In this document: positions 22,684 to 30,988 of the stretch, one piece after another
Layout: each line of letters begins with the position of its first letter
Numbering within the stretch: the stretch's first letter is position 1
NCBI GenBank assembly: GCA_035638775.1
Contig: DASQZJ010000038.1
Coordinates: 1-32,686, forward strand
Length of the DNA: 32,686 nucleotides
DNA from: DASQZJ01 sp035638775
Lineage (GTDB): Bacteria; Pseudomonadota; Gammaproteobacteria; UBA5335; SLRW01
Direction: 5' to 3'
The notes under the pieces: model-generated
The model's input: only the letters and a program-made list of their open reading frames with translations
The model's database searches: none
Told to the model about the DNA's origin: nothing
Translations under genes and position numbers: made by a program

Positions 22684-25600
22684 TTACATGCCGCGGGCGG
22701 CGGTGCTCGACGACAGGGTGCGCCGCCGGCGATGCACGTAGAGTGCCGGTACGAGGTTGGTGCTGAGCAGGGCGCTCCACAGGATTCCTCCCAGGATCAC
22801 CACGGCGAGCCCCTGCTCCGGCGCGGCGCCCTGGCCCCAGCCCAGCGCCGTCGGAAGCATCCCCAGGACCGCCGTCAGGGTGGTCAGCAGGATCGGCCGG
22901 AAGCGCACCCGCACAGCCTCGCGCGCCGCCTCTTCGGGGTCCATCCCCGCCGATTCGCTGCGCCGCACCCGGTACAGGAGCACGATCCCGTGATTCAGGC
23001 TCAGTCCGATCAGGGTCAGGAACGCCACCAGCCCGGTGGCGTTCAGGCCCACCCCGCTGACGGCCAGCGCGGCGGCACCCCCGGTGAACGCGAGGGGGAT
23101 CTGCAGCAGGAGCAGCCCGGGTGCCAGCAGTCCGTCGAACGACAGCACCAGGATGGCGACCATCAGGACGCATGCGGCGATGGCGGCGACGCCGATGGCC
23201 ACTGCCGCGTGCACCAGCCTCGGGTAGAGGCCGCCGATCGCGACCCGGTAGCCCGGGGGAAGCTGCAGTCCCGCGAGCACCGATCGCGCGCCGCGTACCG
23301 CGGCACCGAGAGAGCCGTTCGGGGTGGCCAGGATGTCCAGGGCGCGCGTGCCGTCGACATGGCGGATCTGGTTCGGGGCGCTGACCAGGTCCAGGTGCGC
23401 GAGCCGGCCCAGCGGTGTCCAGCCGTGTACCCGGATCGGCAGCCTGCGCAGCGCCGGCAGCGATTGCGCCGGGGCATCGGCCAGGCGCACGTACAGGTCC
23501 AGGGGAACGTTGCCGTGCGGTATGCGCGCCACGACGTCGCCGGCGAGCAACGGGCGCAACTGGTCGTAGAGCCCCGCCGGCGTGATGCCGTCGGCCGCCA
23601 GCGCGCCCGCTCGCGGCAGAACCTGAAGCTGGGTCACGGGATAGGCATCGTTGTTGAAGATCCCGGTCAGGGAGGGCAGCTTGCGCAGCCGCGACACGAT
23701 CGCTTGCGAGAGGCTGCGCAGCTTGCCGATGCTGTTGCCGAAGACGCGCACGACGAAGGGCTGTGGCAGCCCCGACAGGCTCTCGCCGAGACGCTCGACG
23801 GTGGGGGTGTCGATCGATACCTGTACGCCCGTGGTGCGGCTCTCGCGCTTGAGCCGCCGGCCGATGCGGTCGAGGCTGTTCACACCGATTCCGGGGCGGA
23901 GCACGACCTGGATCTCCCCGGCATAGGCGGGCTCGGTGTACGCGGTCGAGGAGGCCGAGCCGATGCGGGCGAAGGTGTGGGCCACCGCGGGGTCGGCCCG
24001 GAGTCGCCGGGTCATGCGGGCCACCGTGGCCTCGGTCTGCGGCAGTGAGCTGCCGGGCGGCAGGGTGAAGCTCTCGAGCATCACGCCCTCGTTGGGCAAC
24101 GGCAGGAAGTTGACCGGCACCAGCGCGAGACCGGCGAGGCTGGCCAGCAGCAGCGCGACGCAGAATGCCAGGCCCCAGCGCGGGTGCCGCAGTACCAGCT
24201 CGAACACGCGCTCGTTGGCCCGCTGCAGCCGCATCAGGGCGCGCCCGCCGGCAGTCGGACGGGCGCGCGGGCGTGCGCGAAGAAAGCCCAGCGCAAGCGG
24301 GATCAGGCTCAGCGAGATGAACAGCGAAGCGCTGATGGCCAGCGCCATCGCGAGCGCGAAGGGCAGGAAGAACAGGCCGGCCAGCCCGCCGACGAACAGC
24401 AGCGGAATGAACACGGACACGGTGGTGAGGCTTCCCGTGACATCGGGAGTCGCGATGTCGGCCAGCCCGCGGCGGACGCCCTGCCAGCGCCCGTCTCCCT
24501 GCTCCCAGCGGTGGTAGACGGCTTCCAGGACGATGATGGCATCGTCGGCGAGCAGGCCCACGGCGACGGTGAGCGCCCCCAGCGTCATCAGGTTCAGGGT
24601 CTGCCCGGCCGCGTACAGCCCCGCGATGGCCAGCAGCAGCGACAGCGGGATACTTAGCGCCAGCGTCCAGATGCCGCGCCCCGCGCCCAGGATCCAGAGC
24701 AGCACCAGCACAGCGAGCCCGGCCCCCACCAGCAGGTTGCGGCCGAGATCCGAGCCGATCAGGTGCACCAGGTGCCCCTGGCTGTAGGTGCGGACCCAGT
24801 GCACGCCGTGGGGAAGCTGTCCCCGGGTACTTCGGAGGGTCCGTTGCACTGCCCGGGTAACCGGCACGGTCGAGGCGCCCGGCTGCTTGAAGACGGTGAT
24901 CGCGACGCTCGGCTCGCCGTCGAGGCGCACCGCGCTCTGGATCGGTACCGGCGAGCGGATCACGCGGGCCAGGTCATGCAGCGGGACGGGTCCGGAAGGC
25001 CCGGGAATCGCTATCTGCGCCAGGTCCCGGGCGTGGGTCGGCAGGTCGCGGGCCTCGATCGGCACGTGCTGGTGGCCCTGGTCGATGTGGCCGCCGGGAC
25101 GCAGCAGGACGTGCTGCTTCAGGGCCGTGACGATCGCCGTCACCGGGACGCCGTAGGTATGCATGGCCGCGAGGTCCGGCTGCACCCACAAGGCCTCGTT
25201 GCCGGTTCCGTAAACCTCGACCCGCTGGACCCCCGGCAGCGCCCGCAGGGCCGGCTGGATGTCCGACCGCACCAGGCGCTGGACCTCCCCCGGATCGACA
25301 CTGGCCGGGATATGCGCCGTGTAGTCGGCGACCTCGTTGATGGCGTTGCCCATGATTTCGGCGTACGGGTGCGCCGAGGGCGGCAGCTCGCCGCGGGCCC
25401 GGTCGATGGCGCTGTTGACGGCCTGCAGGTCCTGCTGCGGGTCGGTGCCCCGGGCGAACCGCACGTCGGTCTCGACCGTACCGTTGCCCATGGTCGAGCG
25501 GACGCTGTCGAGGTTCGGCAGGGTCATGATCTGCCCCTCGACGGGACGCGCGATCGAGGTCTCCAGCTCGCGCGCGGTGGCGCCGGGCTGATGGGTGACG

Positions 25601-25740
25601 ATGCTGATCTGCGGGTAGTCGAAGCGCGGCAGCACTTCGACGGGTACGTGGACCAGCGCGTCGGCACCCCAGGCGACCAGGCCGCCATAGATCAGCAGCC
25701 AGAGCACGGGTCGCGTCAGCAGACGGCGGAATGCATCCAT
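22684..25740 (-). CDS. RND-family efflux permease
   Basis: This 1018-residue inner-membrane transporter has the RND layout: TM1 near the N-terminus, a large periplasmic loop (about 40-330), TM2-TM6, a second periplasmic loop (about 545-835) and a final TM block. The TM4 proton-relay pair D399-D400 is present in VGLLADDAIIVLE, as in AcrB-type (HAE1) pumps. At the AcrB Lys940 position the TM10 sequence IGLSLNHGIVLL has N916 instead of lysine, so the relay differs from AcrB. The protein is also not clearly of the heavy-metal type, which lacks the Asp pair. The ATG at 25740 lies 12 bp after the adaptor stop, so the two are co-transcribed. No TolC-like gene is nearby; the next gene is DUF1302. The substrate is unknown. 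Confidence 0.92.
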   Translation of the reverse strand: MDAFRRLLTRPVLWLLIYGGLVAWGADALVHVPVEVLPRFDYPQISIVTHQPGATARELETSIARPVEGQIMTLPNLDSVRSTMGNGTVETDVRFARGTDPQQDLQAVNSAIDRARGELPPSAHPYAEIMGNAINEVADYTAHIPASVDPGEVQRLVRSDIQPALRALPGVQRVEVYGTGNEALWVQPDLAAMHTYGVPVTAIVTALKQHVLLRPGGHIDQGHQHVPIEARDLPTHARDLAQIAIPGPSGPVPLHDLARVIRSPVPIQSAVRLDGEPSVAITVFKQPGASTVPVTRAVQRTLRSTRGQLPHGVHWVRTYSQGHLVHLIGSDLGRNLLVGAGLAVLVLLWILGAGRGIWTLALSIPLSLLLAIAGLYAAGQTLNLMTLGALTVAVGLLADDAIIVLEAVYHRWEQGDGRWQGVRRGLADIATPDVTGSLTTVSVFIPLLFVGGLAGLFFLPFALAMALAISASLFISLSLIPLALGFLRARPRARPTAGGRALMRLQRANERVFELVLRHPRWGLAFCVALLLASLAGLALVPVNFLPLPNEGVMLESFTLPPGSSLPQTEATVARMTRRLRADPAVAHTFARIGSASSTAYTEPAYAGEIQVVLRPGIGVNSLDRIGRRLKRESRTTGVQVSIDTPTVERLGESLSGLPQPFVVRVFGNSIGKLRSLSQAIVSRLRKLPSLTGIFNNDAYPVTQLQVLPRAGALAADGITPAGLYDQLRPLLAGDVVARIPHGNVPLDLYVRLADAPAQSLPALRRLPIRVHGWTPLGRLAHLDLVSAPNQIRHVDGTRALDILATPNGSLGAAVRGARSVLAGLQLPPGYRVAIGGLYPRLVHAAVAIGVAAIAACVLMVAILVLSFDGLLAPGLLLLQIPLAFTGGAAALAVSGVGLNATGLVAFLTLIGLSLNHGIVLLYRVRRSESAGMDPEEAAREAVRVRFRPILLTTLTAVLGMLPTALGWGQGAAPEQGLAVVILGGILWSALLSTNLVPALYVHRRRRTLSSSTAARGM

Positions 25741-25752
25741 TCCGGGACCGGC

Positions 25753-26805
25753 TCAGTCGGGCGGGGCATAGTGGCGCGATACGGCGCGGTGGAAACGGAG
25801 GTCGGCATCGCGCACGACCACCTTGTCCCCGGGCGAGAGCCCCTTCTCGATCACCGTCTCGTCGCCGCGTGCCGAACCCGGCGTCACCTGCCGGCGCCGG
25901 TCGCCGCCGGCGGCATGCACCAGCACCCACCACTGGCCCTGGTCCAGCACCAGGGCCCGCGTCGGGATCATCACCGCCTTGCGGGCGGGGCCGGTGAGAA
26001 CCACGGTGCCGGCTTCGCCGCTGTGCCAGGTGCCGGCTCCCGCGGCGGGTTCGAGGTCGACCGGGAGGCCGCCGTCCGCCCGCACGGCGGGCACGATGCC
26101 GACGACCCGGACGGCAATCGCCGCCGAGCCGTCCGCCGGAACGAAGTGTCCCCGCATGCCGCTGTGCACCGCTCCGGCGTTGCTGCCGTAGTACGTCGCC
26201 TGCAGCCAGAGGCCATGTGCCGGCAGCACGGTCAGTACGGTTTCGCCGCCGTCCACGCGCTCACCGTCGCCGGCGGAGAGCGAGCTCACGGTTCCCGCCG
26301 CGGGTGCCCGGAGAGTGGTTTCGCGGCGGACGGCACGGAGCTCGGCCCGGGCGGCGGCCAGGCCGCCCTTCGCCCTCGCCAGTGCGGCCCGGGCCCGGTA
26401 GACCGCCTGGCGGGTGCTCAGGTGCGAAGCGCGCTTCTGCCGCTCACTGGACAGCTCGTGCCGTGCCGCGCTCAGGGCCGCACGCGCGCTGCTCACGGCC
26501 GAGCGGCGCTGCGCGACCGCCGCCGTGACTGCCGGGCCGCGCAGATGGCCCAGCACCTGCCCCGCCTCGAGGTGCTGTCCGGGGCGGACGGCAAGGCCGG
26601 TCACCACCCCCGCGTGGCCGGCCCGCAGGCGCGTGAGCGAGACGGGCTGCACGCGCCCGTAGGCCGTGTAGTGTGGTCGCACCGTGCGGGCGGTGGCGGT
26701 CGCCAGCCCGGGGCTGCCGAAAGCTGCGCTGCATGCCAGCAGCAGCCCCAGCCCCGCGCATGTCCCTGCCCGCCGGGCGGCCCGTGGGCGCGGATGCCGG
26801 CGCAT
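25753..26805 (-). CDS. RND periplasmic adaptor (membrane fusion protein)
   Basis: This 350-residue HlyD/AcrA-type adaptor links the RND permease to an outer-membrane partner. The N-terminal signal contains LLAC (about 22-25), a possible lipobox. The half-lipoyl motif GVVTGLAVRPGQHLEAGQVLG (about 66-86) is followed by an Ala/Arg-rich alpha-helical hairpin of about 65 residues. The second half-lipoyl motif is LRAPAAGTVSSLSAGDGERV. A beta-barrel and membrane-proximal domain follow, ending VIEKGLSPGDKVVVRDADL. The start at 26805 has only a weak GGTAAAG upstream. A 14-bp palindrome 46 bp before the start overlaps the end of the neighbouring methyltransferase gene and may be the operon's operator. 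Confidence 0.9.
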   Translation of the reverse strand: MRRHPRPRAARRAGTCAGLGLLLACSAAFGSPGLATATARTVRPHYTAYGRVQPVSLTRLRAGHAGVVTGLAVRPGQHLEAGQVLGHLRGPAVTAAVAQRRSAVSSARAALSAARHELSSERQKRASHLSTRQAVYRARAALARAKGGLAAARAELRAVRRETTLRAPAAGTVSSLSAGDGERVDGGETVLTVLPAHGLWLQATYYGSNAGAVHSGMRGHFVPADGSAAIAVRVVGIVPAVRADGGLPVDLEPAAGAGTWHSGEAGTVVLTGPARKAVMIPTRALVLDQGQWWVLVHAAGGDRRRQVTPGSARGDETVIEKGLSPGDKVVVRDADLRFHRAVSRHYAPPD

Positions 26806-26850
26806 GGCGCAACTTTACCAGCCCGCGCCCGTGGGGATGTACCCGGAACA

Positions 26851-26864
26851 TGACCATTTGGTCA
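26851..26864 (-). promoter_or_regulatory. Palindrome TGACCA-TT-TGGTCA upstream of the RND operon
   Basis: This perfect 6-bp inverted repeat with a 2-bp spacer lies 46-59 bp upstream of the adaptor start codon. It has the size and symmetry of a TetR-type operator, a common form of RND-pump control. It overlaps the stop codon of the upstream methyltransferase gene. No TetR gene is present in the window. Confidence 0.45.
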
Positions 26865-27821
26865 GGTCTTGCTGCGGCGCTCCGCGACAAGCAGGCCGGT
26901 GCCGGCGCCGAGGGCGAATTCGCGTGGCCTGCCGAAGCCGGCGGTCTCCAGCCAGGCGTCGTACGGCGCCCCGGCGCCGCCTTGCGTTCCGCTGCGCTCC
27001 GGCGCGACCATCGCGATGCGGCCGCCGGGCCGCAGTGCCCGGTGCAGGCGCCGGAGGATACCGGCCGCCTGCTCCTTGCCGCCGATCTGCGCATCGCCGC
27101 CCAGGATCGCGAGATCGAAGCGCTCGTCGCCGAAGCAGATCCGGTGCACGTTGCCCGGCAGGTAGCAGTAGCGGCGTTCCAGCCCTTCGGCCCGGACGTG
27201 GCGCCGCGCCAGCTCGAGCGAGGAGAACCGGTCCTGGGCGGTGATGCGGGCGTGCGGCGCGGCGCGGGCGATCTCCATGCCCCAGGCGCTCGAACCGCAG
27301 GCCACGTCCAGGACTCTCAGGCACCGGTCCGGCGGAAGTCCCAGCGCCGCGGCGGCCCGGCGGGCGGGTTCGCGATGGCCGGTGCGGACCGGGTGCGCCC
27401 GTCCGCCGCGTGGATCGCCAGCCGGCCGGTCATGCGCCGCGCGCGCTGTGACCGTCGCCCCGGCGCCGACCGCATCGGCCAGCTGCTCCCGCAGCTGGCG
27501 TCCGCCGTCTGCGGCCGCGCCGCAGCCGAGTCCCGGGTGGTCCCTGCCCGCGAGGCAGCGCCAGGTCCTGCGCGTGAGCCGGTATTCCTGCCGGTCCACC
27601 CGTTCCAGCAGCTCGATGGATTCCAGGGCTTCCAGCAGCGCGCGAACCCCGTGTTCGTCGGAGCGGGTCGCCCGGGCGATCGCCGCTGCCGAGGTGTGAC
27701 CGGCGGCGATGATCGTGAAGATGTCCAGTTGCACCGCTGTCGCCAGCGCGCGCTCGGGCGCGAGCGGGAAGCGCATCTCCTCCGGCGCGTGAGGGCCCCT
27801 GGCGGTCGCTTGTGTATTCAT
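26862..27821 (-). CDS. Class I SAM-dependent methyltransferase with N-terminal winged helix
   Basis: The 319-residue protein resembles small-molecule O-methyltransferases of the acetylserotonin/hydroxyneurosporene type. A dimerisation winged-helix domain (about 20-90) precedes a Rossmann methyltransferase domain (about 165-315). The SAM loop reads RVLDVACGSSAWG (169-181), with GSS in place of the usual GSG. Later motifs include FDLAILGGDAQIGGKEQA and LRRLHRALRPGGRIAMVAPE. The stretch 92-150 is poorly conserved and Arg/Gly-rich; I checked the other two frames there and found no better match, so I do not call a frameshift. The ATG at 27821 follows a good GGAGG site. It lies just upstream of the RND operon on the same strand, with a 56-bp gap. 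The substrate is unknown. Confidence 0.85.
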   Translation of the reverse strand: MNTQATARGPHAPEEMRFPLAPERALATAVQLDIFTIIAAGHTSAAAIARATRSDEHGVRALLEALESIELLERVDRQEYRLTRRTWRCLAGRDHPGLGCGAAADGGRQLREQLADAVGAGATVTARAAHDRPAGDPRGGRAHPVRTGHREPARRAAAALGLPPDRCLRVLDVACGSSAWGMEIARAAPHARITAQDRFSSLELARRHVRAEGLERRYCYLPGNVHRICFGDERFDLAILGGDAQIGGKEQAAGILRRLHRALRPGGRIAMVAPERSGTQGGAGAPYDAWLETAGFGRPREFALGAGTGLLVAERRSKT

Positions 27822-27929
27822 TGTCTGCCTCCATGGCGTGCATCGGGATGGCTGGTCTTCCCCGTCTCACACGCATGGACTCGGCGGGCGGTTCCATTCG
27901 ATGTTACACGGATTGAGGCAACAAGATTC

Positions 27930-27957
27930 TTGAACATCTGTAAACGTGTAGTTTACT
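27930..27957 (+). promoter_or_regulatory. Promoter with overlapping operator for the small membrane protein
   Basis: TTGAAC (27930-27935) and TTTACT (27952-27957) are separated by 16 bp and form a plausible promoter. The perfect inverted repeat GTAAAC-GTGTA-GTTTAC (27940-27956) covers its spacer and -10 element, as a repressor site would. The AT-rich stretch contrasts with its surroundings. Confidence 0.5.
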
Positions 27958-28044
27958 CTGCAGGGAGTCGATGCCGACCGCGGAACCGTCAGGCCGTCGT
28001 CGATCCGAACGGATGATCGGTGCCTTCACCGGGGGAGGTCAGGT

Positions 28045-28308
28045 ATGACTGCGAAACGCGCCTTCTGGCGGACGCTCAATTTCCTGCTCGGGCTGTTCTT
28101 CGCGCTGGCCGTGGCCCAGGGAGTCGTGCGCGGGCTCGAGGCGCCCCTCGTGGTCGCCGCGGTGCTGGTGCTGCTGGCGCACGTGCTGGAGCTGCCGGCC
28201 GCGTTCCGCGCGGTCGCCGGCCGCGACCGCTCCGAGTGGGTCACCATGCTGATGACGCTGCTGTTCGGCTTTACCTGGTGGGTGCCGGTGCGGCGGGGGA
28301 TATACTGA
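28045..28308 (+). CDS. Small membrane protein, function unknown
   Basis: This 87-residue protein has three hydrophobic segments (about 9-27, 34-55 and 65-81), basic residues at the N-terminus (TAKRAFWR) and a short basic end (RRGIY). A strong GGGGGAGG site about 8 nt upstream of the ATG and a promoter with an operator-like palindrome support it as a real, regulated gene. I do not recognise a family. It diverges from the methyltransferase gene and converges on the flavoprotein gene, and its stop codon touches a 107-bp inverted-repeat structure. Confidence 0.75.
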   Translation: MTAKRAFWRTLNFLLGLFFALAVAQGVVRGLEAPLVVAAVLVLLAHVLELPAAFRAVAGRDRSEWVTMLMTLLFGFTWWVPVRRGIY

Positions 28309-28414
28309 CCCGGTCAGAGGCAATGCCTCGTCTCGGCGCTCCTGTCGGTTGCTCCCGCGCCTTGTCCTCATCCCGCACGCGCTCTCCGGGACGTGGCATT
28401 ACCCCTGACCGGGT
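28308..28414. repeat. 107-bp long inverted repeat between convergent genes
   Basis: The arms at 28308-28327 and 28395-28414 are 20 bp and match at 18 positions in inverted orientation (left arm begins ACCCGGTCAG, right arm ends CTGACCGGGT). They enclose 67 bp. The left arm begins at the last base of the small membrane protein stop codon. There is no T tract or obvious target duplication. Possible readings are a bidirectional transcription barrier, a small RNA or a miniature mobile element. Confidence 0.65.
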
Positions 28415-28444
28415 GAGTGCTGCCCCGCTCGGGGGCCGTCGGCC

Positions 28445-29989
28445 CTAGGCGACCCCGGCCGCCTGCGCACCGCCGGCCGGCCGACCGGGCGCGTCCCCGG
28501 TTTCCCCGGCAACCTGGTAGTACTCGTCCAGCCGCGCGTGGCGCATGCGCAACCAGTAGGTGGTGGTGCTGTAGGGCCAGTTGTTGGTGATCTTGCCGTC
28601 CTCGGTCTTGTACCAGCTCTGGCAGCTCGTGGCCCAGACCGTCTTGCCCAGGCTGGTCCGGGCTTCCTCCCGCCAGCGCTCCATCACCTCCGGCCGCAGC
28701 TCCAGGTACTTCAGGTCGCGTGCGCGGATGGCGCGGATGCACTGCAGCACGTATTCCACCTGGCGCTCGATCATGAAGATGATCGAATTGTGGCCGAGGT
28801 TGGTGTTCGGCCCGTAGAGCATGAAGAAGTTGGGAAAGCCGGGCAGGGTCACGCCCAGATAGGCCTCCGCGCCGCGGCCCCAGGCGTCCGCCAGGGATTT
28901 TCCTTCGCGCCCGTAGACGCGCATCGGGGCGAGGAACTCGGTGCTGCGAAACCCGGTGGCGAAGATGATCGTGTCCAGCTTCCGCTCGCTGCCGTCGCGC
29001 GTGAGGATGCCGTCGTCGGTGATGCGGTCGATCCGGTCCGTGACCACGTGCACGTTGTCGCGGTTCAGGGCCGGGTAGTAGTCGTCCGATATCAGGATGC
29101 GCTTGCATCCCAGCGGATAATCGGGCGTCAGCGCCGGGTACAGCGCCGGGTCCTCCACCTGCTTTCGCATGTGCCGAAGCGAGGCCCACTCGCTCAATCG
29201 CGCGACCAGGCTCCCGGGCCGGGCGAATGCCGGCCAGCGCATTTCCAGCTTGAGCCAGATGGACAGGCGCTGCAGCCAGGGCACGATGGGCAGGTGCTTG
29301 AACAGCCACTTCTCGAACCCGGTGTACGGCCGATCCTTGCGGGGCACGACCCAGTTCGCGCTCCGCTGGAAGATGCAGAGCTCGGCGACCTCGGGCGCAA
29401 TCTCCGGAATGAACTGGATCGCGCTCGCGCCGTTGCCGATCACGCCCACGCGCTCGCCCCGGAGGTCGTGCTCGTGATTCCAGCGCGCGGAGTGGAAGCT
29501 GGTGCCGCGGAAGGCGGCACGGCCGGGGATTTCGGGGATGAAGGGCCGGTTCAGCTGTCCCGTGCCGTTGATCAGGATGCGCGCGCTGACGACCTCCCCG
29601 TCGGCGGTCTCGATTCGCCAGCGGCCGCTCGCCTCGTCGAAGCTGGCCTGGCGGACGTCCGTGTCGAAGCGGATGTGGTCGCGCACGCCGTACTTGTCGG
29701 CGCAGCGCTCGAGATAGTCCAGGATTTCCGGCTGCTGGGCGTACTGCCGGGACCACTCGGTATTCACCTCGAAGGAGAACGAGTAGAACATCGACGGCAC
29801 GTCGCAGGCGGCTCCCGGATAGGTGTTGTCACGCCAGGTGCCGCCGACACCCCCGGACTTCTCCAGCACCACGAAGTCGTCGATGCCGGCCCGCCGCAGC
29901 TGGATTGCCGCACACAGTCCCGAGTTGCCCGCGCCGATGATGGCGACTTCGCATTCGCGGGTCGCCGGTTTGCTGCTCGCGTCTGCCAC
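28445..29989 (-). CDS. Baeyer-Villiger-type flavin monooxygenase
   Basis: This 514-residue FAD/NADPH enzyme should insert oxygen into ketones to give esters, or oxidise hetero-atoms. The FAD Rossmann motif is GAGNSG (19-24), followed by GVGGTWRDNTYPGAACD (47-63), typical of BVMOs. The fingerprint F-x-G-x3-H-x3-W is complete as FRGTSFHSARWN (160-171), with Asn after the Trp where Pro or Asp is usual. The NADPH motif is GNGASA (185-190), and the late segments CKRILISDDYYPAL and DTIIFATGFRS are also as expected. The start is the GTG at 29989 with GGAGG upstream. A methyltransferase gene lies 63 bp upstream on the same strand and is probably co-transcribed. With AlkB, it may serve subterminal or ketone stages of hydrocarbon use (inference). 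Confidence 0.94.
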   Translation of the reverse strand: MADASSKPATRECEVAIIGAGNSGLCAAIQLRRAGIDDFVVLEKSGGVGGTWRDNTYPGAACDVPSMFYSFSFEVNTEWSRQYAQQPEILDYLERCADKYGVRDHIRFDTDVRQASFDEASGRWRIETADGEVVSARILINGTGQLNRPFIPEIPGRAAFRGTSFHSARWNHEHDLRGERVGVIGNGASAIQFIPEIAPEVAELCIFQRSANWVVPRKDRPYTGFEKWLFKHLPIVPWLQRLSIWLKLEMRWPAFARPGSLVARLSEWASLRHMRKQVEDPALYPALTPDYPLGCKRILISDDYYPALNRDNVHVVTDRIDRITDDGILTRDGSERKLDTIIFATGFRSTEFLAPMRVYGREGKSLADAWGRGAEAYLGVTLPGFPNFFMLYGPNTNLGHNSIIFMIERQVEYVLQCIRAIRARDLKYLELRPEVMERWREEARTSLGKTVWATSCQSWYKTEDGKITNNWPYSTTTYWLRMRHARLDEYYQVAGETGDAPGRPAGGAQAAGVA

Positions 29990-30052
29990 GATCCCCGTCC
30001 TCCCCCGGCGGCAGCCATTGCCGCCGGCTTCGAATGCCTGCGCATCTGCAAC

Positions 30053-30988
30053 CTATTTGGATTTGCTTACGAGTTTATCAGCTTGCGCGGGGCCGGGACG
30101 AGCGGGACGATGCGCGGTCCGGACCCACAGCGACGGCAGGTTCCGCGGACAAAGCACCGGCTTGGCGGCCCGCAGCATGCGATAGCCGGCCGGGATGGCG
30201 AAGCCGAGGGCGTCGCGGCAGGGAGCCAGGCCCCGCGCGACCTCCCGCAAGAACGCCGCGCGCTCCGCGGGTGGCAGGCGCTCGTACCAGTGCCCGAGGT
30301 GCAGGGCCCGGAGGCAGCCACGGACGCTCGCCTCGAGCGCCGGGGAATAGCGCACCTTGAGGATCCGGTTGCGCACACGCAGCTCCCGGAACTCCAGATG
30401 CTCGAGGGTACGGCGCACGGATTCGGCGTCGTCCATTGGAAACGGGGCGCAGATGCCCGCCGCAACACTGGCGGCGCCGTAACGCTGGATGGCCCGGGCG
30501 AGGACATGGTGGAAGGGGCTGTGGCCGATTTCGCGCAACAGCGCGAAGGCGATGCGTCCGCCCGGCCGGAGTACCCGCCGGAGCTCGTCCAGTGTCGCGG
30601 GATCGGTCAGGGGCCGGCGCAGGGCCTGCTGGTAAAGGACCACGTCGAACGCCTCGTCCTCGAACGGCAGTGATCCGGGGTCGCCCTTCTGGAAGACGAT
30701 CTCCGCGGTGGCGGCGTCGCTGGCGGCGATCTGCCTGCCGTAACCCAGCAGCGGCCCGCTGGGGTCCAGGGCCACGACGCGGCCGCGCCGACCGACGCGG
30801 CGCGCAGCGGCGCGGGCGACCACGCCGGTGCCGGAAGCGAGGTCCAGAACGCGGTCGCCGGGCATCACCCGGGCCGCGCGAAGCAGCTCCCGGCAGTCGG
30901 GCGAGGTGAAGGGGCTGGTGACGTGGTGCTCGAAGCATACGGCCCCGTCCAGGCCGTGTGCGGGGGGCATTTTCGTGGCGGCTGCCAT
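30053..30988 (-). CDS. SAM-dependent methyltransferase (UbiE/Methyltransf_11-like)
   Basis: This 311-residue class I methyltransferase begins near FEHHVTSPFTSPDCRELL. It has motif I RVLDLASGTGVVARA (46-60), the acidic end of strand two in VVALDPSG, motif II around LPFEDEAFDVVLYQQAL, and motif III LRRVLRPGGRIAFALLRE. These fit UbiE-like enzymes acting on small molecules or lipids. The C-terminal third (about 200-311) is extended, basic and unassigned. The start at 30988 is chosen by homology; AGCAGG lies 9 nt upstream. A much longer frame to 31351 covers a non-coding, hairpin-bearing stretch and is rejected. The BVMO-type gene follows 63 bp downstream, so the pair may modify one substrate. Confidence 0.85.
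   Translation of the reverse strand: MAAATKMPPAHGLDGAVCFEHHVTSPFTSPDCRELLRAARVMPGDRVLDLASGTGVVARAAARRVGRRGRVVALDPSGPLLGYGRQIAASDAATAEIVFQKGDPGSLPFEDEAFDVVLYQQALRRPLTDPATLDELRRVLRPGGRIAFALLREIGHSPFHHVLARAIQRYGAASVAAGICAPFPMDDAESVRRTLEHLEFRELRVRNRILKVRYSPALEASVRGCLRALHLGHWYERLPPAERAAFLREVARGLAPCRDALGFAIPAGYRMLRAAKPVLCPRNLPSLWVRTAHRPARPGPAQADKLVSKSK

Noticed and set aside
27370..27550. Possible frameshift inside the winged-helix methyltransferase
   Set aside because: The region is poorly conserved and Arg/Gly-rich, but translating the two other frames gave no better match, and homology resumes in the same frame on both sides.
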